Shown here one piece after another: positions 26,289-36,121 of a DNA stretch of 64,000 nucleotides (position 1 is its first letter; the number at the start of each line of letters is the position of its first letter). Location: positions 1 to 64,000 of the forward strand of contig NZ_JAOEBG010000017.1 in assembly GCF_029836165.1 (NCBI RefSeq). The letters are read 5' to 3'. This DNA is from Pseudomonas sp. GD04091. GTDB lineage: Bacteria > Pseudomonadota > Gammaproteobacteria > Pseudomonadales > Pseudomonadaceae. The translations under genes were made by a program, and so were the position numbers. The notes below the pieces were generated by a model. That model had not been told where the DNA came from, did no database searches, and saw only the letters and a list, made by a program, of their open reading frames with translations.

Positions 26289-26320
26289 CAGGTCGCTCCC
26301 TTTGCCAGGCGCCTTCACTC

Positions 26321-27484
26321 TCAGGCCTTGGCCCGTTCTTCCAGGATTGCCACGGCAGGCAGGACCTTGCCCTCGACGAACTCGAGGAACGCGCCGCCAC
26401 CGGTAGAAATGTAGGAGATTTCCTTGCTGACGCCATACTTGTCGATGGCCGCCAGGGTGTCACCGCCACCGGCAATGGAGAACGCGGCGCTGTCGGCGAT
26501 GGCCTTGGCCAGGACCTTGGTGCCGTTGCCGAACTGGTCGAATTCGAACACACCGACCGGGCCGTTCCACAGGATAGTCTTCGAGGTCTTCAGCAGCTCG
26601 GCGAACTGCTCGGCGGTTTTCGGGCCGATGTCCAGGATCATGTCGTCGGCGGCCACGTCGGCGATGGCCTTGACGGTGGCTTCGGCGCTTTCGGCGAATT
26701 CCTTGGCGACCACCACGTCCACCGGCAGCGGCACGCTGACCTTGGCGGCGATGGCCTTGGCGGTCTCGACCAGGTCAGGCTCGTACAGCGACTTGCCAAC
26801 CGGGTGTCCGGCGGCGGCGAGGAAGGTGTTGGCGATGCCGCCACCGACGATCAGCTGGTCGCAGACCGCGCTCAGGCTGTTCAGCACATCCAGCTTGGTC
26901 GACACCTTGGAGCCGGCGACGATCGCCGCCATCGGCTTGGCCGGGGCCTTCAGCGCCTTGCCCAGGGCATCCAGCTCGGCAGCCAGCAGCGGGCCGGCGG
27001 CGGCGACCTTGGCGAACTTGGCGACGCCGTGGGTGGAACCCTCGGCGCGGTGAGCGGTGCCGAAGGCGTCCATCACGAACACGTCGCACAGGGCTGCGTA
27101 TTTCTGCGCCAGCTCGTCGGCGTTCTTCTTCTCGCCCTTGTTGAAGCGCACGTTCTCGAACAGCACCAGGTCACCGGCCTTGAGCTCGACGCCGTCGAGG
27201 TAGTCGGCGACCAGCGGCACGTCACGGCCCAGGGCCTTGCTCAGGTAGTCGGCGACCGGCTTGAGGCTGTTCTCGGCGGAGAACTCGCCTTCGGTCGGGC
27301 GGCCCAGGTGCGAGCAGACCATTACCGCCGCGCCCTTCTCCAGGGCCAGCTTGATGGTCGGCAGCGCTGCCAGGATACGCGCGTCGCTAGTTACCACACC
27401 GTCCTTCACAGGGACGTTGAGGTCTTCGCGGATCAGTACGCGCTTACCTTGCAGGTCGAGGTCGGTCATCTTCAACACGGTCAT
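26321..27484 (-). CDS. pgk: Phosphoglycerate kinase
   Basis: A 387-residue monomeric kinase catalysing 1,3-bisphosphoglycerate + ADP to 3-phosphoglycerate + ATP, reversible. Signatures in order are RVLIREDLNVPVKDG (substrate-binding N-domain), CSHLGRPTEGE, VLFENVRFNKGEKKN, and the C-domain nucleotide loop near AFSIAGGGDTLAAIDKYG. The start is 12 nt after the epd stop, so the two genes are in one operon. Length is normal for bacteria. Confidence 0.97.
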   Translation of the reverse strand: MTVLKMTDLDLQGKRVLIREDLNVPVKDGVVTSDARILAALPTIKLALEKGAAVMVCSHLGRPTEGEFSAENSLKPVADYLSKALGRDVPLVADYLDGVELKAGDLVLFENVRFNKGEKKNADELAQKYAALCDVFVMDAFGTAHRAEGSTHGVAKFAKVAAAGPLLAAELDALGKALKAPAKPMAAIVAGSKVSTKLDVLNSLSAVCDQLIVGGGIANTFLAAAGHPVGKSLYEPDLVETAKAIAAKVSVPLPVDVVVAKEFAESAEATVKAIADVAADDMILDIGPKTAEQFAELLKTSKTILWNGPVGVFEFDQFGNGTKVLAKAIADSAAFSIAGGGDTLAAIDKYGVSKEISYISTGGGAFLEFVEGKVLPAVAILEERAKA

Positions 27485-27496
27485 GAATGCAGTCCT

Positions 27497-28558
27497 TCAG
27501 GGCTGTTTGCTGCGGGTTGGGTGAACGACGTGCAGATAGTGTTCGGCAACGTCGAGCATACGGTTGGCAAACCCCCATTCGTTGTCGAACCAGGCCAGCA
27601 GGTTCACCAGGCGGGGGCCTGAGACACGGGTCTGGCTGGCATCGACGATCGCCGAATGCGGGTCATGGTTGAAATCACAGCTGGCGTGGGGCAGCTCGGT
27701 GTAGGCCAGCAAGCCTTTCAGCGGGCCGTCCAGGGCGGCCTCGCGCAGCACCCGGTTGACCTCCTCGGCGCTGGTGTCGCGGGCGGTCTGCAGGGTGATG
27801 TCCAGGCACGACACGTTGACGGTCGGCACGCGTACCGCTTTGGCCTGGATTCGCCCGGCAAGTTCCGGCAGCAGGCGCTCGATGCCACGCGCCAGGCCGG
27901 TGGACACCGGGATCACCGACTGGAACGCCGAGCGGGTGCGGCGCAGATCTTCGTGGTGATAGGCGTCGATCACCGGCTGGTCGTTCATCGCCGAGTGGAT
28001 GGTGGTGATCTGCACGTACTCGATGCCGAAGGCCTGGTCCAGCACGCGCAGCAGCGGCACACCGCAGTTGGTGGTGCAGGAGGCATTGGACACCAGCAGC
28101 TCACGACCGGTCAGGCAGTCCTGGTTCACACCGTAGACCACCGTGGCGTCGATATCCGCCTCGCTGGCCATGGGCTGGGAGAACAGCACCCGGGGCGCGC
28201 CGGCGTCAAGAAAGCGCTGGCCATCGGCACGGGTGTGATAGGCACCCGAGCACTCCAGCACCAGGTCGATGTCCAGCGCGGCCCAGTCGATGCCTTCCGG
28301 GGTGGCGCTGCGCAGCACTTTCACGCAGTCGCCATTGATGTGCAGGCAGTCGCCATCGACCTTCACCTCACCGGGAAAACGCCCGTGGGTGGAGTCGAAG
28401 CGGGTCAGGTATTCCAGGCTGGCCTGGTCGGCCAGGTCGTTCAGCGCGACGATCTCGAAACCGGCCTTCGCCCCCCGCTCGAACAGTGCGCGCAGGACAC
28501 AGCGGCCGATGCGGCCGTAACCGTTGAGTGCAACTTTGTAGGGACGCGGGTGGGGCAT
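27497..28558 (-). CDS. epd: D-erythrose-4-phosphate dehydrogenase
   Basis: A 353-residue GAPDH-like enzyme. NGYGRIGRCVLRALFE is the NAD-binding Rossmann motif and NASCTTNCGVPLL carries the catalytic Cys. It oxidises erythrose-4-phosphate to 4-phosphoerythronate, the first step of pyridoxal phosphate synthesis. The choice of epd over gap rests on the setting (tktA upstream, pgk 12 nt downstream). tktA makes or consumes its substrate. A GAPDH role cannot be excluded. The ATG at 28558 begins MPHPRPYKVALNGYG; only a weak ribosome-binding site is visible. Confidence 0.9.
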   Translation of the reverse strand: MPHPRPYKVALNGYGRIGRCVLRALFERGAKAGFEIVALNDLADQASLEYLTRFDSTHGRFPGEVKVDGDCLHINGDCVKVLRSATPEGIDWAALDIDLVLECSGAYHTRADGQRFLDAGAPRVLFSQPMASEADIDATVVYGVNQDCLTGRELLVSNASCTTNCGVPLLRVLDQAFGIEYVQITTIHSAMNDQPVIDAYHHEDLRRTRSAFQSVIPVSTGLARGIERLLPELAGRIQAKAVRVPTVNVSCLDITLQTARDTSAEEVNRVLREAALDGPLKGLLAYTELPHASCDFNHDPHSAIVDASQTRVSGPRLVNLLAWFDNEWGFANRMLDVAEHYLHVVHPTRSKQP

Positions 28559-28588
28559 TCGATGGCTCGCTAACGCATGATGGCTTTT

Positions 28589-28696
28589 GGGGCCGCTTTG
28601 CGGCCCATCGCGACGCAAGGCCGCTCCTACAGGGTACGGTGTACGCCATACCTTGTAGGAGCGGCCTTGTGTCGCGAAACGAGGGCAACGCCCTCG
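28589..28696. repeat. REP inverted pair inside the tktA-epd gap
   Basis: GGGGCCGCTTTGCGGCCC and GCAAGGCCGCTCCTACA face TGTAGGAGCGGCCTTGTGTC; a separate hairpin CGAGGGC/GCCCTCG (28680-28696) follows. If tktA and epd share a transcript, this lies in its middle and could change their relative mRNA levels. Confidence 0.75.
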
Positions 28697-28712
28697 CCTC
28701 GCACAGTCTGAA

Positions 28713-30710
28713 TCAGTCTTCCAGCAGCTCTTCGGCGGTACCCAGGATGTTGTCCAGGGTGAAGCCGAACTCCTCGAACAGCGCGGAGGCCGGCGCCGAC
28801 TCACCGTAGGTGGTCATGCCGATCACGCGGCCCTCGAGGCCGACGTACTTGTACCAGAAGTCGGCGTGAGCAGCTTCGATGGCGATGCGCGCACCGACTT
28901 CCAGCGGCAGGACCGACTGCTTGTACGCGGCGTCCTGGGCGTCGAACACGCTGGTGCTCGGCATCGACACGACGCGGACCTTGCGGCCCTCCGCGGTCAG
29001 CTTGTCGAAAGCCTGCACGGCCAGGCCCACTTCGGAACCGGTGGCGATCAGGATCAGCTCAGGCTCGCCGGCGCAGTCTTTCAGCACGTAGCCGCCACGG
29101 GCGATATCGGCGATCTGCTGAGCGTTGCGTTCCTGATGCTGCAGGTTCTGACGCGAGAAGATCAGCGCCGACGGGCCGTCCTTGCGCTCCAGGGCGGCTT
29201 TCCAGGACACCGCGGACTCGACCGCGTCGGCCGGACGCCAGGTGTCCAGGTTCGGCGTGCTGCGCAGGCTGGTCAGTTGCTCGATCGGCTGGTGGGTCGG
29301 GCCGTCTTCGCCCAGGCCGATGGAGTCGTGGGTGTAGACGTGGATCACGCGCTGCTTCATCAGCGCCGACATGCGCACGGCGTTGCGCGCGTATTCCATG
29401 AACATCAGGAAGGTGGCGCCGTAAGGCACCAGGCCGCCGTGCAGGGCGACGCCGTTCATGATCGCGGTCATGCCGAATTCGCGCACGCCGTAGAACACGT
29501 AGTTGCCGCTGGCGTCATTGGCCTCGACGCCCTTGCAGCCTTTCCACAGGGTCAGGTTGGAACCGGCGAGGTCCGCCGAGCCACCGAGGAATTCCGGCAG
29601 CAGCGGGCCGAAGGCGTTCAGGGTGTTCTGGCTGGCCTTGCGGCTGGCGATGGTCTCGCCCTTGGCGGCGACTTCGTTGATGTATTGCTGGGCCTTCTCG
29701 CTGAAGTCGGCTGGCAGGTCACCGGCGGTGCGGCGCTTGAACTCGGCCGCCAGCTCCGGGTGGGCCTTGGCGTAGGCATCGAAGCGCTGGTTCCACTCGG
29801 CCTCGGCCTTGGCACCGGCTTCCTTGGCATCCCACTCGGCGTAGATGTCGGCGGGAATCTCGAACGGACCGTGGTTCCAGTTCAGTTCCTTGCGGGCCAG
29901 GGCGATTTCGTCGTTGCCCAGCGGCGCGCCGTGGCAATCTTCCTTGCCCTGCTTGTTCGGCGAGCCGAAGCCGATGATGGTCTTGCAGCAGATCAGGGTC
30001 GGACGGTCGCTCTTGCGAGCGGTGTCGATGGCCATCTTGATCTCGTCGGCGTCGTGACCGTTGACGTTGCGGATCACCTGCCAGTTGTACGCCTCGAAGC
30101 GCGCCGGGGTGTTGTCGGTGAACCAGCCGTGCACTTCGCCGTCGATGGAAATGCCGTTGTCGTCGTAGAAGGCGATCAGCTTGTTCAGGCCCAGGGTGCC
30201 GGCCAGCGAGGCGACTTCATGGGAGATGCCTTCCATCATGCAGCCGTCGCCGAGGAACACGTAGGTGTTGTGGTCGACGACGTTGTGGCCTTCACGGTTG
30301 AACTGGGCGGCCAGCACTTTTTCCGCCAGGGCGAAGCCCACGGCGTTGGCCAGGCCCTGGCCCAGCGGGCCGGTGGTGGTCTCGACGCCCGGGGTGTAGC
30401 CGAATTCCGGGTGACCCGGGGTGCGGCTGTGCAGCTGGCGGAACGACTTGAGGTCATCGATGGTGACGTCGTAGCCGGTCAGGTGCAGCAGCGAGTAGAT
30501 CAGCATCGAGCCGTGGCCGTTGGACAGCACGAAGCGGTCGCGGTCGGCGAAGCTTGGATTGCTCGGGTTGTGCTTCAGGTAGTCGCGCCAAAGCACTTCG
30601 GCGATATCCGCCATGCCCATGGGGGCACCTGGGTGGCCGCTGTTGGCCTTTTGCACGGCATCCATGCTGAGGGCACGAATGGCGTTGGCACGTTCACGAC
30701 GGCTGGGCAT
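28713..30710 (-). CDS. tktA: Transketolase
   Basis: A 665-residue thiamine-diphosphate enzyme that transfers two-carbon units in the pentose phosphate pathway. SGHPGAPMGMADIAEVLW and VLSNGHGSMLIYSLLHLTGY are N-terminal transketolase signatures. FLGDGCMMEGISHEVASLAG (GDG motif) binds ThDP/Mg2+, and GEDGPTHQPIEQLTSLRSTP is the pyrimidine-domain motif. AGGAGA precedes the ATG by about 8 nt. It leads the minus-strand central-carbon gene string tktA-epd-pgk-fba. Confidence 0.97.
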   Translation of the reverse strand: MPSRRERANAIRALSMDAVQKANSGHPGAPMGMADIAEVLWRDYLKHNPSNPSFADRDRFVLSNGHGSMLIYSLLHLTGYDVTIDDLKSFRQLHSRTPGHPEFGYTPGVETTTGPLGQGLANAVGFALAEKVLAAQFNREGHNVVDHNTYVFLGDGCMMEGISHEVASLAGTLGLNKLIAFYDDNGISIDGEVHGWFTDNTPARFEAYNWQVIRNVNGHDADEIKMAIDTARKSDRPTLICCKTIIGFGSPNKQGKEDCHGAPLGNDEIALARKELNWNHGPFEIPADIYAEWDAKEAGAKAEAEWNQRFDAYAKAHPELAAEFKRRTAGDLPADFSEKAQQYINEVAAKGETIASRKASQNTLNAFGPLLPEFLGGSADLAGSNLTLWKGCKGVEANDASGNYVFYGVREFGMTAIMNGVALHGGLVPYGATFLMFMEYARNAVRMSALMKQRVIHVYTHDSIGLGEDGPTHQPIEQLTSLRSTPNLDTWRPADAVESAVSWKAALERKDGPSALIFSRQNLQHQERNAQQIADIARGGYVLKDCAGEPELILIATGSEVGLAVQAFDKLTAEGRKVRVVSMPSTSVFDAQDAAYKQSVLPLEVGARIAIEAAHADFWYKYVGLEGRVIGMTTYGESAPASALFEEFGFTLDNILGTAEELLED

Positions 30711-30855
30711 CGCTGAGTCTCCTGGGGCTTTGAATTAGTAGTGAAACGAAAAAAGGCGGCCATTTTCGCCCACTGGGGGCCCGGGGGCAATGACGTATGG
30801 TCGCACTCGGGCTTTTTTCCTGTGATTGATTGGGAAAAGAGTAAAAAAGCGGGGT

Positions 30856-30944
30856 TGTGGGAGCGGGTTTGCCCCGCGATGGCGCCAGCCCTGGCCCCTC
30901 CTGCGCCGGATCTGACGCCATCGCGGGGCAAGCCCGCTCCCACG
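30856..30944. repeat. REP inverted pair between tktA and sahR
   Basis: TGTGGGAGCGGGTTTGCCCC with GCGATGGCG faces CGCCATCGC with GGGGCAAGCCCGCTCCCACG. The remainder of the 325-bp gap (30711-31035) holds the tktA leader and, next to sahR, the operator and promoter. Confidence 0.8.
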
Positions 30945-30971
30945 AGGGAGCCCTGGAAACCACTGATCAGC

Positions 30972-30995
30972 CAATATCAAAACTTTTTGATATTG
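30972..30995. promoter_or_regulatory. SahR operator: perfect 24-bp palindrome
   Basis: CAATATCAAAA (30972-30982), CT, TTTTGATATTG (30985-30995): 11-bp perfect arms. It lies 64-41 bp upstream of the sahR start and ends 3 bp before a predicted -35. An AT-rich palindrome is typical of ArsR-type dimers, and ATCAA/TTGAT half-sites fit the motif I recall for SahR of Proteobacteria. Confidence 0.75.
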
Positions 30996-30998
30996 CTA

Positions 30999-31027
30999 TT
31001 GCGACGACAGCATCCCCTGTCTAGACT
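30999..31027 (+). promoter_or_regulatory. Predicted sahR-metK promoter
   Basis: TTGCGA (30999-31004), a 17-bp spacer and TAGACT (31022-31027). The sahR ATG is at 31036, only 8 nt beyond the -10, and no ribosome-binding site is visible, so the mRNA would be leaderless or nearly so. Confidence 0.45.
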
Positions 31028-31035
31028 CCCGCCCC

Positions 31036-32028
31036 ATGAACCTCAATGCGTCCATCACCCCACAACGCAGCGACGAACTGGCTGCCCTGTGCAAGGCCGG
31101 CGGCGACCCCCTGCGCCTGAACGTGCTGCGCGCATTGGCCAACGATTCGTTCGGCGTGCTGGAACTGGCGCAGATCTTCGATATCGGCCAGTCGGGCATG
31201 AGCCACCATTTGAAGGTGCTGGCCCAGGCCGACCTGGTGGCGACCCGCCGCGAAGGCAATGCAATTTTCTATCGCCGCGCCCTGCCCGACAGCCAACGCC
31301 TCGGTGGTCGCCTGCATTCGGCGCTGCTCGTGGAGGTCGACGACCTCGCACTGCCGCAGGACGTGCAGGCGCGCATCGCCCAGGTCCAGCAGCGCCGCGC
31401 GGCAACCAGCCAGGACTTCTTCCTGCGCGTGGAAGAGAAGTTCCGCGCCCAGCAGGACCTGATCGCCGGGCTGCCACAGTACCGCGAAAGCCTGCTGGCA
31501 CTGCTTGACAAGCTCAGCTTCGACGACGGCGCCAGCGCCCTGGAGGTGGGCCCCGGCGACGGCGGCTTCCTGCCCGACCTGGCCAGGCGCTTCGAACAGG
31601 TCACGGCAATGGACAACAGCCCGACCATGCTCGAGCTGGCCCGCCAGGTCTGCGAGCGCCATCAACTGAACAACGTGAACCTGCAGTTGGCCGATGCACT
31701 GGGTGCAACGGATGTAAAAGCCGACTGCGTTGTGCTGAACATGGTGCTGCACCATTTCAGCGACCCGGCCCTGGCCTTGCGCCTGCTGGCCAAACGGGTG
31801 AAGGCAGGCGGCAGCCTGCTGGTCACCGAGCTGTGCAGCCATGACCAGGGGTGGGCGCGCGAAGCCTGCGGCGACCTCTGGCTGGGCTTCGAGCAGGACG
31901 ACCTGGCCCGTTGGGCCAACGTGGCGGGGCTGGTCCCGGGGGACAGCCTCTACGTAGGCTTGCGTAACGGTTTCCAGATCCAGGTCCGGCATTTCCAGCG
32001 GGCCGCTGGCGACACACAACATCGGTAA
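31036..32028 (+). CDS. sahR: SahR: ArsR-type regulator fused to a SAM-methyltransferase domain
   Basis: A 330-residue protein. Residues about 12-85 are an ArsR winged helix (DPLRLNVLRALANDSFGVLE, GQSGMSHHLKVL as recognition helix). Residues about 150-325 are a class I methyltransferase fold with motif I ALEVGPGDGGFL (168-179). ArsR-methyltransferase fusions beside methyl-cycle genes are the SahR family, repressors that respond to S-adenosylhomocysteine. The metK start is 19 nt after its stop, so sahR and metK form an operon behind the palindrome at 30972-30995. The methyltransferase domain is presumably the SAH sensor rather than an enzyme; that is inferred from the family. Confidence 0.88.
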   Translation: MNLNASITPQRSDELAALCKAGGDPLRLNVLRALANDSFGVLELAQIFDIGQSGMSHHLKVLAQADLVATRREGNAIFYRRALPDSQRLGGRLHSALLVEVDDLALPQDVQARIAQVQQRRAATSQDFFLRVEEKFRAQQDLIAGLPQYRESLLALLDKLSFDDGASALEVGPGDGGFLPDLARRFEQVTAMDNSPTMLELARQVCERHQLNNVNLQLADALGATDVKADCVVLNMVLHHFSDPALALRLLAKRVKAGGSLLVTELCSHDQGWAREACGDLWLGFEQDDLARWANVAGLVPGDSLYVGLRNGFQIQVRHFQRAAGDTQHR

Positions 32029-32047
32029 ATTTCAGGAACCCATCGAG

Positions 32048-33238
<1,191 letters not shown>

Positions 33239-33260
33239 TAGGTCCCACAGCGGTACAGGA

Positions 33261-33293
33261 AAGCCCCTGCCGAGCGATCGGCAGGGGCTTTTT
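33261..33293 (+). terminator. Intrinsic terminator after metK
   Basis: AAGCCCCTGCCG, loop AGCGAT, CGGCAGGGGCTT, then TTT: a 12-bp perfect stem 22 nt after the metK stop. Confidence 0.95.
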
Positions 33294-33383
33294 CATGACA
33301 TATCGACTGACAATCCGCCGCCACGCGCTTTGGCGCCAATGCCTAGGCTGAGCATTCCTTTCCGCCCCGCAAGGATGCCGGCC

Positions 33384-35057
33384 ATGCCGTTCGGGCTACT
33401 GCTGTTGCTGCTGTTCTTTCCCTGGTTGCCTGCTGGCGCTCGAACCTGTCCCGACTGGCCCGAAGAGCGCGCCCACAAGGAAGTGAGGCAACTACGCCTG
33501 ACCCTCGCCCGCTGGGACGATCACTACCATCGCCAGGGCGTGGCGCTGGTGGCCGACGAGCTTTATGACCAGAGCCGCCAGCGTCTGCAGGACCTGCAGG
33601 CCTGCTCCGCCCTGCCCGATACGGGTGACAATCCGCTGGCTAGCGCCCGTGGCACGGTGGCCCATCCCGTGGCCCATACCGGGGTCGGCAAGCTTGCCGA
33701 CGAACAGGCCGTGCGCCGCTGGCTGCATGGCAGGCAGGAGGTATGGATCCAGCCAAAGGTGGATGGCGTTGCCGTCTCGCTGATCTACCGGCAAGGCCGT
33801 CTGGTACGCCTGCTCAGCCGAGGCGACGGTACCCAGGGGCATGACTGGAGCCGCCACATCGCCGTGCTGGGCAGCGTCGTGCGCCAACTGCCCCAGCCGC
33901 TGGATACGGTGTTCCAGGGCGAGCTGTACTGGCGCCTGGACGATCACGTGCAAGTCGAGGCCGGCGGCGCCAATGCCCGCAGCGTCATCGCCGGCCTGCT
34001 GGCGCGCAGGCAACTGACGGAGGAACAGGGCGCGGGCATCGGCCTGTTCGTCTGGGACTGGCCGGACGGACCGGACACCCAGGCCGAGCGCTTGGCACGC
34101 CTGGCCGCGCTGGGCTTCAGCGACAGCCAGCGCCTGAGCGTGGCCATCGACGGCTTCGACGACGCCGCGTACTGGCGCCAACATTGGTATCGCCACGCAC
34201 TGCCCTTCGCCACCGACGGCGTGATCCTGCGCCAGGGCAGTCGCCCTCCCGCGCGACGCTGGCGGGCTCAGGCGCCGTACTGGATAGCGGCCTGGAAGTA
34301 TCCCTTGCGCCAGGTGTTGGCACAGGTTCGCGACGTTCACTTTCGCATCGGGCGCACCGGGCGCATCACACCCTTGCTGCAACTGGAGCCGGTAACCGTG
34401 GACGACCGGCGGATCGGCCAGGTGAGCCTGGGCTCGCTGGCCCGCTGGCAGCGGCTGGACATCCGCCCGGGCGATCAGGTCGCGGTGAGCCTGGCCGGGC
34501 TGACCATTCCACGCCTGGAGAGCGTGGTTCACCGCAGCCCGGTGCGCCCCGCCGTGCCTGCGCCGGACCCTGCGGCGCATCACCCCTTGAGCTGCTGGAC
34601 GGCAAGCGCTGCCTGCCAGCAACAGTTCCTTGCACGACTGACCTGGTTGAGCGGCAAGCAAGGCCTGGACATGCCAGGCACCGGCCCAGGCCTGTGGAAA
34701 ACCTTGCTGGACAGTGGACGGGTCACCACCCTGGCCGACTGGCTGAAACTGGAACGCGACGACCTGCTCGGCGTGCCGGGCATTGCCCGGGCACGTGCAG
34801 ACCAGCTACTGCAAGCCTTCGAACTGGGGCGCCGGCAGCCATTCGAACGCTGGCTGCGCGGCATGGGCCTACCCGCTCCGGCCAGCGTGAGGCTGGAGAT
34901 GGACTGGTCCACCCTGGCCTCCAGAAACATCGAGCAATGGCTTGCCGAACCCGGTGTAGGACCCGGCCGAGCCGGCCAGTTGCAGGCGTTTTTCGCCAAT
35001 GAGCAGGTGCAGGCGCTGGCCCTGCAACTGCGTGCCCATGCAATCGAGGGTTTCTAA
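33384..35057 (+). CDS. ligB: NAD-dependent DNA ligase LigB, with a signal-like N-terminus
   Basis: A 557-residue NAD+-dependent ligase of the LigB type. The adenylation domain has the nucleophile Lys125 in IQPKVDGVAVSL. An OB-fold follows (IGRTGRITPLLQLEPV), then helix-hairpin-helix repeats (LLGVPGIARARADQLL, EPGVGPGRAGQLQAF). No four-Cys zinc finger or BRCT domain is seen, unlike LigA. The N-terminus MPFGLLLLLLFFPWLPAGAR is strongly hydrophobic with a possible cleavage site before TCPDW. The start at 33384 is chosen because AAGGA lies 8 nt upstream; ATG 33375 is the alternative. A secreted-looking DNA ligase is odd, and the physiological role of LigB is poorly known. Confidence 0.9.
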   Translation: MPFGLLLLLLFFPWLPAGARTCPDWPEERAHKEVRQLRLTLARWDDHYHRQGVALVADELYDQSRQRLQDLQACSALPDTGDNPLASARGTVAHPVAHTGVGKLADEQAVRRWLHGRQEVWIQPKVDGVAVSLIYRQGRLVRLLSRGDGTQGHDWSRHIAVLGSVVRQLPQPLDTVFQGELYWRLDDHVQVEAGGANARSVIAGLLARRQLTEEQGAGIGLFVWDWPDGPDTQAERLARLAALGFSDSQRLSVAIDGFDDAAYWRQHWYRHALPFATDGVILRQGSRPPARRWRAQAPYWIAAWKYPLRQVLAQVRDVHFRIGRTGRITPLLQLEPVTVDDRRIGQVSLGSLARWQRLDIRPGDQVAVSLAGLTIPRLESVVHRSPVRPAVPAPDPAAHHPLSCWTASAACQQQFLARLTWLSGKQGLDMPGTGPGLWKTLLDSGRVTTLADWLKLERDDLLGVPGIARARADQLLQAFELGRRQPFERWLRGMGLPAPASVRLEMDWSTLASRNIEQWLAEPGVGPGRAGQLQAFFANEQVQALALQLRAHAIEGF

Positions 35058-35116
35058 TTTGCGCGGATCAGGGCAGCATTTCGCTTTCTGCCGCCCCGCC
35101 CCGAATGGAGCCCCCG

Positions 35117-35512
35117 ATGAAACTGCTTTCGTCCCTCGCCCTGTCCACCCTGCTCGGTTTCGCCGCCAGCCCGCTGCTGGCCGCCGAGGAGCAGCCGGGC
35201 CTGACCGGCTGCGCGGCCAAGCGCCAGGCCATCAGTGAACAGATCGAACAAGCCCGCGCCCATGGCAACAGCGCCCAGCAGGCCGGCCTGGAAAAGGCCC
35301 TGAGCGAAGTCACCGAGCACTGCACCGACGCCGGTCTGCGCAAGGAGCGCGAGCAGAAGGTGCTCGACGCCCGTCACGAAGTGAACCAGCGCACCAAGGA
35401 CCTGGACAAGGCCATGAAGAAAGGTGACGCGGAGAAGATCAACAAGCGCAAGGACAAGCTGGCCGAGGCCAAGAAGGAACTGCAGGAAGCCGTGGACGAA
35501 CTCGAGCGCTAG
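35117..35512 (+). CDS. DUF1090 family periplasmic protein
   Basis: A 131-residue secreted protein. The signal peptide MKLLSSLALSTLLGFAASPL ends near LAAEE. The rest is a highly charged helical region with CAAKRQAISEQIEQARAHGN and then HCTDAGLRKEREQKVLDAR, the two-Cys DUF1090 (YqjC-like) pattern. It ends in a long coiled-coil-like stretch (KKGDAEKINKRKDKLAEAKK). GGAG precedes the ATG. Function is unknown. Confidence 0.85.
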   Translation: MKLLSSLALSTLLGFAASPLLAAEEQPGLTGCAAKRQAISEQIEQARAHGNSAQQAGLEKALSEVTEHCTDAGLRKEREQKVLDARHEVNQRTKDLDKAMKKGDAEKINKRKDKLAEAKKELQEAVDELER

Positions 35513-35556
35513 CCCAACGCCATCCTGTGCGAGCACTCCCACGAGAGCCCCTCGGC

Positions 35557-36003
35557 TCAGTGATTGCGAAACTCGCTATGACAGGCTTTGCACGCCGCCT
35601 CGACCTTGTCCATCGGCGCCTTCACCTGCGCGGCGTCCAGCGGCTGGCCGCGAGTCGCCGCGACCAGCTCGCCGGTGACCCCCTCCAGCTGCCGGGCCAG
35701 GTCGTGGAACCGCGCCTGACGCTCCCAGACCTCTGCACGCGCACTGCTGTCACCGTCGTCGCGGACCTGCGGGAAGTGCTGCCAAGGTTCATGGACCAGG
35801 GTATCGAGCTTCACCGCGCCGTCGGCGAACTTCGCCCCGTCGAACGGCAACCGGCCACGCAACATGCCGCCCATGTCCTCGCTGGTCTTGAGCATCTGCT
35901 TGAAGATCGCCTTGCGCTGGCCCAGCGGCGAGTTGGGATCGACGCCATCGCAGGCGCTCAGGGCAAGGGCGGCGAGCAGTACTACGGTCAATCGCTTGAA
36001 CAT
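35557..36003 (-). CDS. Lipoprotein cytochrome c' (class II c-type cytochrome)
   Basis: A 148-residue protein with the single heme motif CKACH close to the C-terminus (ACKACHSEFRNH), as in cytochromes c'/c556. Two earlier parts fit the four-helix bundle: RKAIFKQMLKTSEDMGGMLR and ARFHDLARQLEGVTGELVAA. The leader MFKRLTVVLLAALALSACDG carries a lipobox (LSAC) instead of a normal cleavage site, so it is predicted to be membrane-anchored. The ATG at 36003 follows AAGAGA. Asp at +2 of the lipobox suggests retention in the inner membrane. Its electron partner is unknown. Confidence 0.83.
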   Translation of the reverse strand: MFKRLTVVLLAALALSACDGVDPNSPLGQRKAIFKQMLKTSEDMGGMLRGRLPFDGAKFADGAVKLDTLVHEPWQHFPQVRDDGDSSARAEVWERQARFHDLARQLEGVTGELVAATRGQPLDAAQVKAPMDKVEAACKACHSEFRNH

Positions 36004-36121
36004 CACGGTCTCTTCGGCCAGGAAAACGGGCGGCCAGTATCGCCGCCCCTTGGGCAAAGACCAATAGCCACACAGAAAACAGGGGCGAATCTTCATGCTT
36101 GCCCCACACAGGATCGAACAC

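Noticed and set aside
27497..28558. epd as the main glycolytic gap gene
   Set aside because: The neighbours tktA and pgk and the usual Pseudomonas order favour epd; a GAPDH role is noted as possible but not called.
28866..30716. A 616-codon plus-strand frame opposite tktA
   Set aside because: No family signal and shadow composition; transketolase motifs are certain on the minus strand.
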